NCBI GenBank assembly: GCA_012845835.1
Contig: JABAKD010000017.1
Span: forward strand, 2,355,001 to 2,419,000
Length of the DNA stretch: 64,000 nt
From: Undaria pinnatifida
Taxonomy: Eukaryota; Sar; Phaeophyceae; Laminariales; Alariaceae
Direction: 5' to 3'
Made by a program: the position numbers and the translations under genes. The notes below the pieces were generated by a model. The model was not told the origin of the DNA and searched no databases. It saw nothing but the letters and a program-made list of their open reading frames with translations. Shown here in pieces: positions 11,438 through 23,819 of this stretch (positions within the stretch are counted from its first letter, which is position 1; each line of letters begins with the position of its first letter).

Positions 11438-11507
11438 AGTCTGGCATCTTTGGGTTTTGCTAAGTCGAGACACAAGAACGAGATAGCATCGAGAGAGAGT
11501 GGGTGAA

Positions 11508-14500
11508 ATGAGTGAGCGAGTACTGCAGAAACGGTACCACCTTCGCCGGCGTCTTCTCTACTACGACGCTGTAGCTGCTGTACGTATGGCGGAAGAGACG
11601 TTCGCTATTAAGCAGGTTCATATTTTTTTTGTTGTGTCACTCGCCTTGTATGAGAGAGCTCGATGAGATGCAATACACAACGTCAAGGGTAAGTGGCGGA
11701 TATGACGACGAGATGTATCAACAACGACAACAAAAAGCAGAGCGGCAGCTAACTAGCTACTCCCCCTAGCTTGCCTGCAAGTTGCAGCAGCAACTCATCT
11801 GCGACTTGATTGAGTTCGTGAGTCCGCATGGGTATTTCTTTTCGCCGTTGCAACGAAAAAACCGGAAGCAGATTGAAAACTAAAAATAATTTCGTATTCA
11901 CTTGTTGTTGTTGTTGTTACTCATCATGTACCTCGAACGAAATATTTTGGTCAGGAGACATGGTCAGGCGGACACATATATATTAGTCTGTGCCAAGCAA
12001 GGGGGAACGTGCGCCTCCAAGAAGAAGGGTGTAGGGCCGAGAGTGCCACACTAACCCCCAGTAGTATGGCCTCAGCCAAGGCGAATTAAGGCAAACTGGC
12101 TCTCTGCCAAAGAAGGGAAAAAGCGCTGTCTCCTGACGACGTCTGTGCTCGTACTCGTACTTGGATCCAGTATGTTTTTTGCAGCCGTTTCACACGAAGC
12201 GTAACAACGCCAGCGATTCTATTATTGCGCCGCGTTTTTTCCCCTCCAAGTCTTCGCCTCCAGGCCTCCAGCGCCCAGCGCCCAGCGGTCTAACGCGCAC
12301 ATCAAAAGGTCGGAAACTTCGAAGCTGTCCTCGTCTAACCTAGACTGGGCAAGGCACCATGCGCGAGAGCGCTGGCGAAGGTAAACAAAAGGGTGCTTTG
12401 GCAGGTTGTCAAAGACAAGAAAAAAGACAGGTTTTGTAATTTTTTGCTCACCGGGTCCAAAACCCTAGCGAATACAAGTTAAAACCCCAAGATCTTGACA
12501 GTTTCATGGATCCATGGGCGTCATTCTATCGTCTTCGCCCAAAATATATCCGCCAACCGCCATAACGCCACCACAAGACACAAAACCCCCTGCGCAGGCC
12601 GCCCTTCCCGCGGGCAAAGCTCTACACCCACCCGCGTTCGAGTCAGTGCTACCCTCATAGCTTCAGCAGGAACAACACCTATCAGTACGGTCGTGTGGAG
12701 TGCGGTAGTGCCAGCTGCGAGTGACGAGATGTCGTGTACAACAACACCCAGCAGCAGCGGCAGCAGCAGCAGGGGCGTGTGCGCCATCGCCCTTGTTGCC
12801 CCCGCAGATGGCGGAAGTGTAGGTGTGTCAGGAGCACCATCAGCGGGAGGACAAGTACCACCAGCTGGCAGGAAAACAGCAGAACCAGCACCAGCACCAG
12901 CCCTAGCAAGAGTAGTAGAAGAAAAAGCAGCAGCAACTACAGTAGCAGCAACAGCAGCAGCAGCAGCAGCAGCTTTGGTCCTAATAGCAGCAGCAGAGGT
13001 GGTTGTGTTGTTGGAAGCTTGCTCGCAGCAGCAGCAGCAGAAGTCAGCGGTTGGAGTTGTGGAAGGCGCGACGAAAGGAACTAAGGCCCAGGAGGAACGG
13101 AGGGAGCAAGAGGGGCACGGGGAGACGGAAGTGGAGATGGGAAAGGGGGAGTTAAAGCTGGAGGAGGCGGAGGACGAAGAGGAGGAGAACGAGGACGAGG
13201 ACGAGGACGACGAGGACAAGGAGGACGAGGAAGAGGACGAGAACAACAAGGAGGATATCATGCGGAGCTCTGGAGGCCGGGGGGGGGCAATGTCTGCCGT
13301 GCGATTCGCAGCCTGGACTGCTTTCGCGTTCTTCACGGGAATCGGGTGGGCCATCGAAGCGGGGCTCGCCACACCCAGCTGCGCCGGGGGTGGGCTCTCG
13401 CAGCCCTCCGCAGTGCAACTTGAGGTTAGGGCCAGCGGAACACCGGCACCGGTCACCGCCGAAGGCCCGCAGCAAAGGTGCGCGCGTGTTTTTGATTTCT
13501 TGATTGGGTGCGCGTTCCTTGTTCATGTTTTATCGAAGCAAAAATTGCCGAAATTTACTCACTAAAAATTTCAACATTCAACGTACTCACAGCTGACGTT
13601 TTTCAATTTTTTTGTAAAAAAAACAAAAACAACGGATTTCGAAACAATAAATGTGAGAAAGAGTGGAAAATTGGGAATATAAGCTTTGACATTTTTTTTT
13701 GCACGTTCTTCTGTAAAATTTCCAGATTTAGGACATAACTCCTCTCACTGCGATATACAAATTTACATGAGTTCCAAAAATTGTAAAAAAAAAGTTGCTT
13801 CGACTGTTCCCAAAATTTTCCAAATAAAAACCATGTTTTCAAATGAATGATTTCCAAATGCATGCCCCAGAAACAAGAAACACCTGCTGCTATTAATAGT
13901 ATGTACGATATATAATTCGGAGCAAGGCGAAGACCTTGCAATTTCATGTACAGCAGTAGTACCTCGTATTATAGTGTCACGAAACACAACGATGCGGCTA
14001 GCCTCGGTTAGCTGCTCCCACGTATACTACCCGTAGCTCGTAGTGTACGAGCATGATATAATATTATTGGCGGTAAATCTGGGACCTGGCTCGCGCAGAC
14101 AGCAGTGCAATATATCATCTGGAGAAATCAGAGCCACTGACTATATATACTATATATACTGGATACTGGATTCCCTGAGCACGCGGCGAAGCCGCGGGCC
14201 ATATCGCCCGCCTCCCCCCCCGGCTGATGAGGGGGGTCCGGATCCGGAGGCGTTTGCTTTTTCATACTCGTTTCACTTCCCATCACAATCCAGGAAACCT
14301 GTCGGTCTGCATTGATAGCGGGAGACCAAAACTCGATCATCGTGCGTTAGGCCCCGGTCTCTCCCTCTTTCCCCCCTCTCTCGTCTGTTCCCTTCTTCGT
14401 TTTTTTTGGGATGGCGTTTTGAGGGGAGCAAGGCTACGGTAGGGAGGTCGCTTTGGGGACATTTTTTCTGCAGTGGCTCGGGGTCACTCGCGCGAGTGAC

Positions 14501-16428
14501 CTCTTCCCTGTTCCTTTGCGTAGTTGAGCTTTCGTGCTGTTGTAAAAATTATGCGATATGAATCAGCAGTGGAATGGTAAGCTACGCTGCGCTGCGCCAA
14601 AACATTCTCCTAAGATAACATCATCATAGCATCATCATAACATCCCCGCTACTAATACATGTGGTGCTCAAGTAGAATAGAACGCAGCCCACCCTTCACG
14701 GAGCTCGCCGAACATCTCGCGGCGCTTCGCCCGTGCTGCACGCGAGGTCTGCTTGTCCGGTAAAAACCCCGACGTGCTCTGCCGCGGCATTTTAGGCATG
14801 CGAGGGTCTATGGCCATACCCCCACGGCTACACGCATGAAATGAGAACCCCAACCCCTCCGAAAGCGTGCGACGTGTTGACATGTATTTTTTGGTTTTTT
14901 ATCGCCGACAGGGTCCGTTCAGCATTCCCCCACTGCTCTACGATTTCGTCTCATTGCGTTCTGTTTGGTTTATTCGTTCCGAGTCGTTCTACGGTAGCCC
15001 CCCCCCAACGTTTCTGTATCGAAACCGCTGGTTTTGAAACCAGCTCCCGGCCGTATCTCCCGAAATATTGGTGCTCCTTGCCGCCCCGACGTCATCGTTC
15101 GATAGTCCTTTTTTGCGAACAAGACAATACATCAAGATTTTTTTCTCATAGCATCCTTCCTCGTGTCGAGCATGCTTGAAACGTTCGTTACCGAAAATCG
15201 CTGGTTTGTGTGCATCAGTCTTTCTCTGGGGTAACCTATTAATACTGTACGGTGCACAGCTAACCATAACCCTAACCCCAATCTTTGTCATTTTCAACAT
15301 TGTCAACATGCGCCGCTTTAATAACCACCAGGACTATGTGTGATGTTCCCGTCGAGGTGTTACCCCACCGACTACCCGCGGCCAAGGGTCATCCTCAGTT
15401 TTGTTTTTGAGGGGGATACCCGGGTACTCGCGGGTATTTTGGCCCCAGGTACTCGGGTACGGGTACCCGGGTACCCGATTTTTTAGTATGGAAAGTTATC
15501 ATCCTCGAAACTCGCGTCCCCTGCCAGTGCATTGATTTTGTTCGCAGCGCTTTCAAACTTGAGAAATATCGACAGAGCGTTGGGAAATCTATCCTTGGCC
15601 TTTTGTCGAGGTAAACTCTTGACTGCTGAACAGCTATTTATTGCGTATACATCGACGCTAGTGGGGACCCGTATCTCGCGTTTAGTGCGTGAGAGGGATG
15701 ATAAATCTGAGAAGGGTTTCCTGAAAACTTAGTGCGAAACACATCTCAGAGGACTTGGATTAGGGGGTTATAAGCTACCATCCCCGGGGTGGTTTCCAGG
15801 GTGAAAAATCGGTGACTCGGGTATTTGGGGCCTCAATACCCGGCGGGTAGGGGCAGTGCTACTCGTATACTCGTGACCGGTATTGGCAGAGTGGTTCTAC
15901 GGTAGCCCCCCCAACTTTTCTTCGACGAAATCGCCGGATTTGAAGCCGGCTCCCGGCCGAATCCCCTTAAATGCCTTGCCCCTTGCCACCCCGACGCCAT
16001 CGTTCGAATGCCCTTTGCAAGCAAGAGCGTATTTTTTATAGCATCCTTCCTCGTGTCGAGAAGGCATGAAACGCTCGTTGAAGAAAACTGCTGGTTTTGG
16101 CGGGGGGATATCGTAGCATCAGTCGGCAGGGCGGGCAAACTTACGACTACCCGGGTAATTGGAGGAAGAGTATCACCTCCAATCGATGTTCGCTTCCTTG
16201 TTACGAGCGCTACTACAGTGCCGCTACTGCTGCTGCTGCTGCTACTGCTACCACACTAATACTACTAATACTACTGCTGCTACTGCTACTGCTACTGCTA
16301 CTACAACTACTACTACACTGCTGGTACTACTACTGCTACTACTACTACTACTATTACTACTACTACTACTACTACTACTACTGCTACTAGTACTGCTACT
16401 ACTGCTACTACTACTGCTACTACTACTG

Positions 16429-16460
<32 letters not shown>

Positions 16461-19400
16461 GCTACTACTGCTGTTATCATTGTTAACTCGGCTCTTTGAT
16501 TGCCCTGGCTCTGCTCAGGGAATTCACACAACGCGGAATTGCTAGATTATTGTTTGCATACGCATGCCACAGTATAACATCATCTGGTTGAGCTAGCCGT
16601 TGTTGCCTCGCCCGGATGTGTTCTTCTTTTGGCTCACGTGTCGGCGTCCCCGATGGAGTACTAACTAGGTGAATCTCGTCCCTACTATTCATAACGTCAA
16701 GGTAGTGGGTTCAAGTCTCACCGAGTGTGCATTCTCGTGCTCGTGGAGTATTTTTCTTGCGCAAAAAAACGACGAGCGGAAAGCGCGAGAGTGTGAGTTC
16801 GCTAGTAAAGTTTCCACAGTTATTTACGGTTATCCGTTCGTGCACGATGCGTTTTGTTTTTATCGAAAATCCTACGGTTCGGTTTGGTGCGGTTTTACTC
16901 AAAAAAACGGAAACTTTCCGGTGCGGTTCGGTGCGGCTCTCAGGCATTGTGAAAAAAATATCCTACGCTGAGGTTGGGTGCTGTAATATATCCTGCGGTG
17001 CGGTTCTGTGCGGTTATTTGAATCGAAAATGCCACGGAGCGGTTCGGTGCGGTTTTCAGAAATCAGCAATATCACGGTGCGGTTCGGTGCGGTTTTCAGA
17101 CTTATAATTATTAATAATAGTAAATCCTACTACGGTGTGGTTCGGTGCTGTGATGCATCTTACGATGCGGTTCGGTGCGATTCCCCGTTGAGCGGCTTTT
17201 GTTGCGGTGCGATTCGAATCCCCGCAGGGTAAACCGCACAAGAACGATTTTTCTCCACGGTGCACCATACGAAAAAACCTGCACAATACAAAACCGCTGT
17301 TTTTCATGGTTTTCTCAACAGGATCTTTTTCTCGGGGCACTAACGAAACCGCTGTTTCTCTACGATGATGCACCGTATGAATAAACCGTACGAATGGCGC
17401 ATGTTACGACATAGGTATACCGTTTTTTGGCGGAATGGGTTCTGAATGACGGGGGTTCCTTAACCTACTAATAATACTATCGTGGGAAAAAAAAAAAATA
17501 ATAGGCCATTTTGTTTTGCATGATTCTCGTTGTGTACCTAGGCCCCATGGGATGTTTCTTCCGGTAGAGGTTTTGTTTTTCTCCAAATCAGTCTTTGGGG
17601 GGCGATCTTAAGCACCCGAAATTGAGGAACCTCACAAAAAAAAATGGTGCACCTGGTATGGTGGCACGTGTCAAATATAGCGGTTTCGCACGATCGTACG
17701 GTTTCAAACGCTTTCTTCGGGGCACTAATAATGAAAGCGGTACTACAGGCAGCGTATGTATGAATAAGCAGTACAAACCCACGGGTTCGTACGTTTTTCG
17801 TGCAAGGTTCATACTGTTTTTATTTTCGACGCACACTTGTCAAGGTTCTAGTGGGGTACTATTTATAGTCCGTTTGACCACTTGCAAAAGGTTAACCAAC
17901 AGCTTACCCAAACTAAGCCTTATAGCACAGTCCAGAAAACAACAGCAGCAACACACGTAAAATAACAGATTCAATAAACAATAAATACACGCTGGTTCAC
18001 GTTCACAGCCCAAATTTCTCGCTCCCGATAATGCCTCTCGCAATATCTAGTCAAAGGGTGAATAGTTGGTATCATGCTGACCCCCATGACCAGTGTAAGA
18101 GGGAGAGGGTGACATGGCCAGTTCTTTTTTGAACGGCCTCGGGCTGTCTCTAGCAGCGAAACTCGTATCGACCATGGCAGGCCTTCAATTTTTTTTAATA
18201 GTATTCAGGGTTTTTGCAAGCGCGGACGCAAAAAAAAAATGCGCCGCATTTTGCAAGAACCGAGTGGAGGTACTCCAAGGCATGTCTGGAGATTTTTGGC
18301 GCGACAAATCGAAGATCTGGCCTGCCTGTGCTCAACATTGAGCAGAACCTAGCGAAGAAACTAGATACCACACACTAAAACCAAGTCATTTGAAGGACAT
18401 GACGTATCTTACCCATTTTTACGCACAAAAGTCCAAATGTCCACGCCGTTCATGAGAGATAAACGCTGGAATTTTGCACACGTATTCTACATGTCCATCC
18501 CGAGGCCTGACGTCCGGGATTTTATTCTTTTCTTTTATTTGTTTTTTGCCGAAACTTTTTGGTCTAAGGTGGTCCACATTCTCCAAAGAACCATAACTGA
18601 CGAAAAATCAGCCAAAAAAACAACAAAAACGAAAAACCGACGAGAAAGTGAGGTCTTCTTCGCAGCGGCACATAAAAGATTTGTGCAAAAGCCACGGTCT
18701 GAATCGAAAAAACGGCGTGGACATTCACCGGGGAATAAATTTCGGGCTTTCACCTTGAACCTGCCTGTAGATGAACATGAGAAGTAAACTAATAAAAATC
18801 ATACGTTGCGCGATGCGTTCCGTCACAGTATACCGGCATTAATATGCATATTTTTTTCAGATGGAGTCATATGTAGAGATGTGGTGCTAAATTTAATGCC
18901 GTTAATCGGCGGGAAGTAATAGCCCTCGCGCCTGTCGATCCCGCCATTCGCTGGAATTTTCTGTAGTCCGTTTATTTTCCCTCGTTCTCTATTTGTGGTT
19001 TTCTGCTTTAGCATTTCTCCTCAGGCTTCATAGCCTCGCAGGGTAGAGGAGGGGGGTGGGTTTTGAAGAGCCGCGTATTTGAGTCATTATCTAAACCCCG
19101 TAGTTGCTGTATGTGAGCGCCAGCTGCTAAAACTGGTACTGCCGACACTAAGTATTTATTTTATTATATTTTTTGCATTTTACCAGTGCTAAAAATAATC
19201 AAAATATGAAACACCACAAGATCAACCAATCTTTTAATAGCAAGAACACTTTTGACACGAAACCGCGCAGAAACCGTCATGAACCGTGCGAAAGCCGTGA
19301 CCCTATAGCACCGTTCCGCGACCGGTGCAACCGCGGATTTTCTACGGTTTCAGATTAACCGATCCGTTAAATAACCGATCTGACGGTTTTTGGCACCGTA

Positions 19401-20870
19401 TCTTGATGTGTGCACGATGCGGGGTGCGGTTTCGATGGGTTTTCTACGGTGCGGTTTGGTGCGGTTTTCAGATATTATTGGAAATCCTACGGTGCGGTTC
19501 GGTGCTGTGATACATCTTATGGTGCGGTTCGGTGTGCTTTTTTTTATATCGTAAATGTTACGGTGCAGTTCGGCGCAGTTTTCAGGTGTCGTGAACCCTA
19601 CGGTGCGGTTCGGCTATATATTCATCTCCTACGGTGCGGTTCGGTGCGGTTTTCCGAGACTGTAAAACCTACGGTACGGTGCGGTGCGGTTTGCGGTGCG
19701 GTTAACCGCACCAAACCGATTGGAAAAACCGCATCGTAACGCACCGTGCAAAATTCGACAAGAATCGACAAGCACCAAAAGCTGAAACGTGGGAAATGCG
19801 TAACCCTATGTGCGATAAAAATGAAGGCGAGTGCTGGAGCCCGGGGGGTAGGGAAGAAACCTGTGACCACGGATTGTCCAGAAGGTCGCTGGCGGTGATA
19901 CTTCTTACGAGAGATAAACCGATGATTGTTGAGAAAACAATAAGTAGGTCAAGTGATTCCACGTTTTCTCGTCCAGGCAAAGCTAGTCGTACGTATATAG
20001 AAAAAGGGAAAAAGCCTGCCAGGCAATATAAGAGGACACGCGTACTACGATCCACATCTAGACTCTATGCGTTAAGTCCCGCCGTTAAAAAGGGGACACC
20101 GTTTGGGCAACGGTACGGTACAGGGTAACTTTTGGCACTATTGTTTTGCAGGGACACGGGGTCACAGGACAGGCTCCATCCAGCCACTCTTGAGCGGAAG
20201 AATACCCCCAGCAGGGAACAAAAACACATGGAAAACAAAACAAAAACAAAGTGGTACACGTATACATCATAGCTGAACATGTGTCTCGTCGTGACCGCGT
20301 GTGTATGTGTACCGTGCCGTGCCGCTGTGCAGGAGCTACACCGCCCCCACGCTGATAAACGTCGATAACGACGGCCTGACTACGGAGACCGAGCCCAGCA
20401 CGGGGGAAGAGCCCATCACCATGACAACGGAGGAGACCGGTGAGGACACAAAATGTACCGGCGAGGTGGAGGAGGGGGAGGAGGAGGAGGAGATGATGAT
20501 GCCGGAGGCGACAACGGAGGACACGAAGGAACGGACCATGGAAGACTCGACGATGGAGAAGGAATTCAGGATAAGGATTGAGCCTGCCGTGGTCAACACG
20601 AAGGATTCATCGCTGGTTGAGCGAGGGCTGGAGATCACAGTCTCTCTGATCTCGAAGGCTGCAAAATTCGCCAGAGTTCACTCTCTGGCCACCGGCAATA
20701 TGGCCGACGACAGCAACGGCAGCATCAGCAGCAACACCAACAACAGCGACACCAACAGCAACACCAACGACAACACCAACAGCAAGAATCCCGTTGTCCG
20801 AGCCTTCAAGTCTTGGACGGCGCAAAACAAGGCCGCCGCCGAGGCGTTGATTGACGGTGCCTGGGTATAG
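11508..20870 (+). CDS. Gene B copy 1: unrecognised acidic, low-complexity protein
   Basis: I do not recognise it. Exon 11508-11615 begins with ATG and encodes MSERVLQKRYHLRRRLLYYD...FAIKQ. Exon 11782-11817 follows in phase 0 (LQQQLICDLIEF|GTGAGT). The link to the next exon is uncertain: a reading frame open from 12495 to the donor at 13477 carries Ala-rich, poly-Q and long Glu/Asp runs, then AVRFAAWTAFAFFTGIGW. The donor CAGCAAAG|GTGCGC (phase 2) fits the acceptor at 20333. The last exon, 20333-20870, has an acidic segment (GEEEEEMMMPEATTED), a Ser/Asn-rich linker and the end NPVVRAFKSWTAQNK...GAWV, then TAG. The last intron is therefore 6.9 kb and full of repeats. Exon 1 shows silent changes and in-frame 3-bp gaps against copy 2, supporting past coding. 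The middle exon could also be a separate gene. Confidence 0.5.
14981..15226 (+). mobile_element. ~240-bp MITE-like insertion, copy a (absent from duplication copy 2)
   Basis: It starts GAGTCGTTCTACGGTAGCCC and ends near GTGTGCATCAGTC. The flanks TTATTCGTTCC and GGGGTAACCTAT are joined directly in copy 2 near 38070. Internally it shares CCGACGTCATCGTTCGATAG and CATCCTTCCTCGTGTCGAG with copy b. It is an internal insertion in the long gene B intron. Confidence 0.65.
15888..16125 (+). mobile_element. ~240-bp MITE-like insertion, copy b (absent from duplication copy 2)
   Basis: It starts GAGTGGTTCTACGGTAGCCC and ends GGGGGATATCGTAGCATC. The ends form an imperfect terminal inverted repeat: CTACGGTAGCCCCCC against CTACGATATCCCCCC. 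The flanks TATTGGC and CAGGGCGGGCAA adjoin in copy 2 near 38696. A third, inverted copy lies at about 58870-59060. Confidence 0.65.
16208..16474 (+). repeat. (CTA/CTG)n trinucleotide array, copy 1
   Basis: About 265 bp of CTA and CTG triplets in the gene B intron. The paralogous array in copy 2 (38803-38920) is about 118 bp, so the length changed after duplication. ORFs of poly-Leu, poly-Thr or poly-Tyr across it are artefacts. Confidence 0.9.
16868..17225 (+). repeat. GGTGCGGTTCGGTGCGG minisatellite, array 1 copy 1
   Basis: Irregular units of about 45-70 bp, each with one or two GGTGCGGTTC words followed by TTTTCAGA or GTGATGCATC and AAATCCTAC. It is matched by 39404-39795 in copy 2. Confidence 0.85.
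17226..19417. other. Gene B intron without recognised genes
   Basis: Mostly dispersed repeat sequence, conserved in copy 2. An ORF ending at 18787 (counterpart ending at 41269) shares about 90% of its last 70 residues, including RFVQKPRSESKKRRGHSPGN. The reverse strand is equally open, no splice borders were convincing, and the differences are mostly amino-acid changing, so I do not call a gene. Confidence 0.4.
19418..19712 (+). repeat. GGTGCGGTTCGGTGCGG minisatellite, array 2 copy 1
   Basis: Same family as 16868-17225. Units include CCTACGGTGCGGTTCGG. Matched by 41885-42180. The downstream end reads GCGGTTAACCGCACC, an inverted repeat able to fold back. Confidence 0.85.
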
Positions 20871-21904
20871 TCTCAGGTTCTTGTTTGTTTGTTTGTTTGT
20901 TTGTTTCTTTTGACGGTCGTCGTTCGTCGGGAGAGGCGGTCGACACGTCCGGCGGGGGGGGGTGGCGGCTGAATGGTCGATAGGGGTGGGGGGTTGACAA
21001 GGGGGAGGCGGGGGGGTGATACGGGGAGTCTGTCACATTTCGTTTTGCCTTGCGGCGGGGGTGTGTGAGAGCACCACACGTACTGTAGCATAGCCCATTT
21101 CTTTACCATGCAATTAACATCGCCTGATTTGGGAGTTGGAACGGGGATGGGGGGAGCTGTAACCATATCATGCGCATGGCCGTAGTCCTTAGGACTATAG
21201 ACCCACGAATGCCTATAGTGCCGGGACGTAGCATGTCGGGTTGCCATCGACCAGGCAGATGCGGGGGGGGGGGGCGGGGGGGGGGGGCTGCACGGAAGCT
21301 CGCGCGGGTCTGATTTGTTTTTTAGCCCTTCGCGCAGTGCGGAAACGATAAGCTCGTCGTGTTTCGGAAAGGAAAACAAAGCTATATTTGGGCAGTGAGA
21401 GGATAGGTGAGAGCGCCAGGGGGACCTACGCGCATTTTTGGCAAATATATATATATATTGTTTTTTTGTTTTTTGTTGTCGTGCAAGGCCAAAGCGCGAG
21501 GATAGAGTACAGGATTTCCTGTAGACAAACGGAGAAAAGCGCCACGGAAGAACTACGTGTGTGCTACTTTGGTGGTGTTTGACTCCTGTACAAGGCGGAT
21601 TTTGTTTATACGGTCCGGGACTGTTAGGTGCGCGGCAGTGGAGAGGAGGGAAACTCATTTCATGCATAGCTCCATAGTTATATGACCATAGAGACCCTCG
21701 CATTCCTCGTATGCCGTGACGGAGCACGTCGCGTTGTCACCGACCATGCACACAGACATCGCGTGTACCAAGCGCGAAGCATTGTGACGTGTTTTGGCAA
21801 GTCGCATGAAGGGTTGGCCGGATCCTACTACGAACCACTTGTTAGGCGGTTTTACGCACCTTGTGCGGGTGCTTTCTTGAATATGGATGACAGCACCAAA
21901 TGAA

Positions 21905-22670
21905 TTTACTTGTTTTTCTGGTGCATGGCCATTTCCAGAGACAGCAATGGAGAGGGGACGATGGGGGGCCGGACTATTGTTTTTCTCTGCGATGGCTTTG
22001 TTGGGGTAGACCAAAGACATGCGTCACTCGCAGTGTCTGCTTTGCAACAAACAGCCGTATCAGCGCGGTGGCATGTTTGTTGATGTGGCGATAGAGGGGA
22101 TGGGAGGGGTTGGGAGGACTCGCTGTCTTTGACAAGGTTTGTTTGTTGTAGCTGACAAGTATTACACAGCAATTTTAATTAACTAGGTACTGTTTGGTTT
22201 TACAGCAAGCATCCCTATCGGGGCGGTTTTGTGTTCGTTGGTATAGCAGTGGAGGAGACCGGCGGGGGGGGGGGACGAGGTGGTATTTTTTTGCGAGGGT
22301 TTACAGTATGTTGTTGTGGTTGGCAACCGTACGCAGTATTATGGTGTTACCCGTACGCGCAGTGTTTCTTTACAGCAACCAGCCACATCAAGGCCATGGC
22401 GTGTTTGTCGGTGTGGCGGTGGAGAGGATAGGCGGGAGGGGTTCTGGTTGATTTCTTTTCGAGGATTGGTCTTGTTGTGGTTGACAAGCAGTACATGGAT
22501 ATCCCCGTGCTGAATATGATACCCAGCAAATATACATATCGCGACGATGCCGTGCTTTTCGGTGCGGCAGTAGGCGGAAGTTAGGGATAGAGGGGTCTTT
22601 CTTGTGGTTTTCTTTGCGAGGGCTTGTTTTGTTGTGGTCGACAACCAGTACACAGCATAGTCGGGCATAG
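21905..22670 (+). repeat. ~120-170-bp tandem repeats after gene B, copy 1
   Basis: About four diverged units containing GTTGTGGTTGACAAGCAGTA, ACAGCAA(C/G)CA, a GGCGTGTTTGT word and a G-rich stretch. The block is nearly identical in copy 2 (44245-45005). Conserved ORFs on both strands follow from that similarity. Confidence 0.65.
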
Positions 22671-23148
22671 AACCGCCGGCACGCTATGGCAATACTGGGA
22701 TGGGATCAATGGCGAAGGTCAAGGCCTTCCGGGCCTTTGACCTGCTGAGCGAGTGAAAACATGTAAATTTAAATTACATGTAATTTATACCAGGTATATT
22801 TTTGATAATATAATCTTAATATTTGATTTGATTCATTATTTTGTAATATGACTTCAAAAACATCAGCTGTGGGTTCGACATATATTCAGAGTCGATACTC
22901 ATCGTTGCAATCTGAGTGATACACCGGCCGCTCGTGCTTACAGGTATATGACTCCTATGGATGTCTTCAGGAGGTGAACATCAACACACAAAAAATAAAT
23001 AACAATGGTAGACTACTACACGTAATAGTATTGGCTGGCCGCCAATATAATGAATGTGCCGCGTGGTATTTAACGTCGATCACTCACAAACACCCCAAAA
23101 TCATTAAACTACACTATGGGAAACCAACAAAGGAAGAACCTGTGGACG

Positions 23149-23505
23149 CCAAATATGTCGGTTGACGGTCTAGTTTTGTCCCGTCTCTTTAGACGTAATA
23201 TACTGGATTTAGTATGGAGCGGTCATTTGTCCCGTCAAGGCCTATTTAGATGTGATATACTGGTTGTAGTTTGGAGCGGTCATTTGTCTCGTCAAGGCCT
23301 TTTTAAACGTAATATACTGGCTTTAGTATGGAGCGGTCGTTTGTCCCGTCAATGCCTCTTTAGACGTAATATACTGGTTTTAGTATGGATCCGTCCTTTC
23401 GTCCTGTCAAGGCCTTTTTAGACGTAATATATTGGTTGTGGTATGGAGCGGTCCTTGACGGTTGTCCGTCAAAAGTCTAGAGGTGCCGTCAACCGACATC
23501 CTTGG
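23149..23505. mobile_element. 357-bp TIR element with internal 60-bp repeats, copy 1
   Basis: The 20-bp terminal inverted repeats are CCAAATATGTCGGTTGACGG (23149-23168) and CCGTCAACCGACATCCTTGG (23486-23505), matching at 18 of 20 positions. Inside are about four tandem units of 60 bp (TTTAGACGTAATATACTGG, TTAGTATGGAGCGGTC, TTTGTCCCGTCAAGGCC). The unit is a multiple of 3, so an ORF runs through it, but I see no transposase. Target-site duplication is unclear. Confidence 0.7.
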
Positions 23506-23819
23506 TGGATGTAGTCTAACTCTATTCCATACCTGTGTCCGAGTATTCTTCGATCGGCTCCACCTGCTGGCCTTGGTTTTGGTCCACCCTTCTCTCTCGT
23601 CTTCGTTTTCCCCTTCGCCGAAGTCGAGGGCAAAACTCTCTCACGCTACCAGGTGATCGATCTATCGTCACACATACGGCCATTTGGAGATCATACCGAC
23701 TGGGCTACAGTAGGCGACCGAGCTACACAAAACCTACTGATCTACAGTAGTCTACTGAACTTCAATGCCACCGACTGGGTGAAAGGGGTACGTTGAACCA
23801 CACCAACCAGTCTAGCCGT

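Noticed and set aside
12521-13456. 311-codon minus-strand ORF (Ser/Ala-rich) opposite gene B, also open in copy 2
   Set aside because: The plus strand has matching splice phase to the 20333 exon and an acidic composition continuing across it. The reverse ORF is a by-product of GAG/GCA triplet repeats, though I cannot fully exclude it.
15260-15285. CCCTAACCCC words hinting at interstitial telomere repeats
   Set aside because: Only two or three imperfect units; not an array.
16676-16722. tRNA-like segment with a good T arm (GTGGGTTCAAGTCTCAC) resembling a CAT-anticodon tRNA 3' half; relative at 39211-39255
   Set aside because: No acceptor stem pairing, anticodon stem or D arm could be formed, and copy 2 has a broken T stem. 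At most a tRNA-derived remnant.
21655-22020. Minus-strand ORF (about 120 codons) largely conserved in copy 2 (44050-44364)
   Set aside because: It overlaps a dispersed 75-bp repeat, loses frame at one end in copy 2, and similarity is expected from the recent duplication.
23116-23421. ORF of repeated RRNILxLVWSG...SRQG units
   Set aside because: It is the translation of the 60-bp tandem repeats inside a TIR element; no start context or domain.
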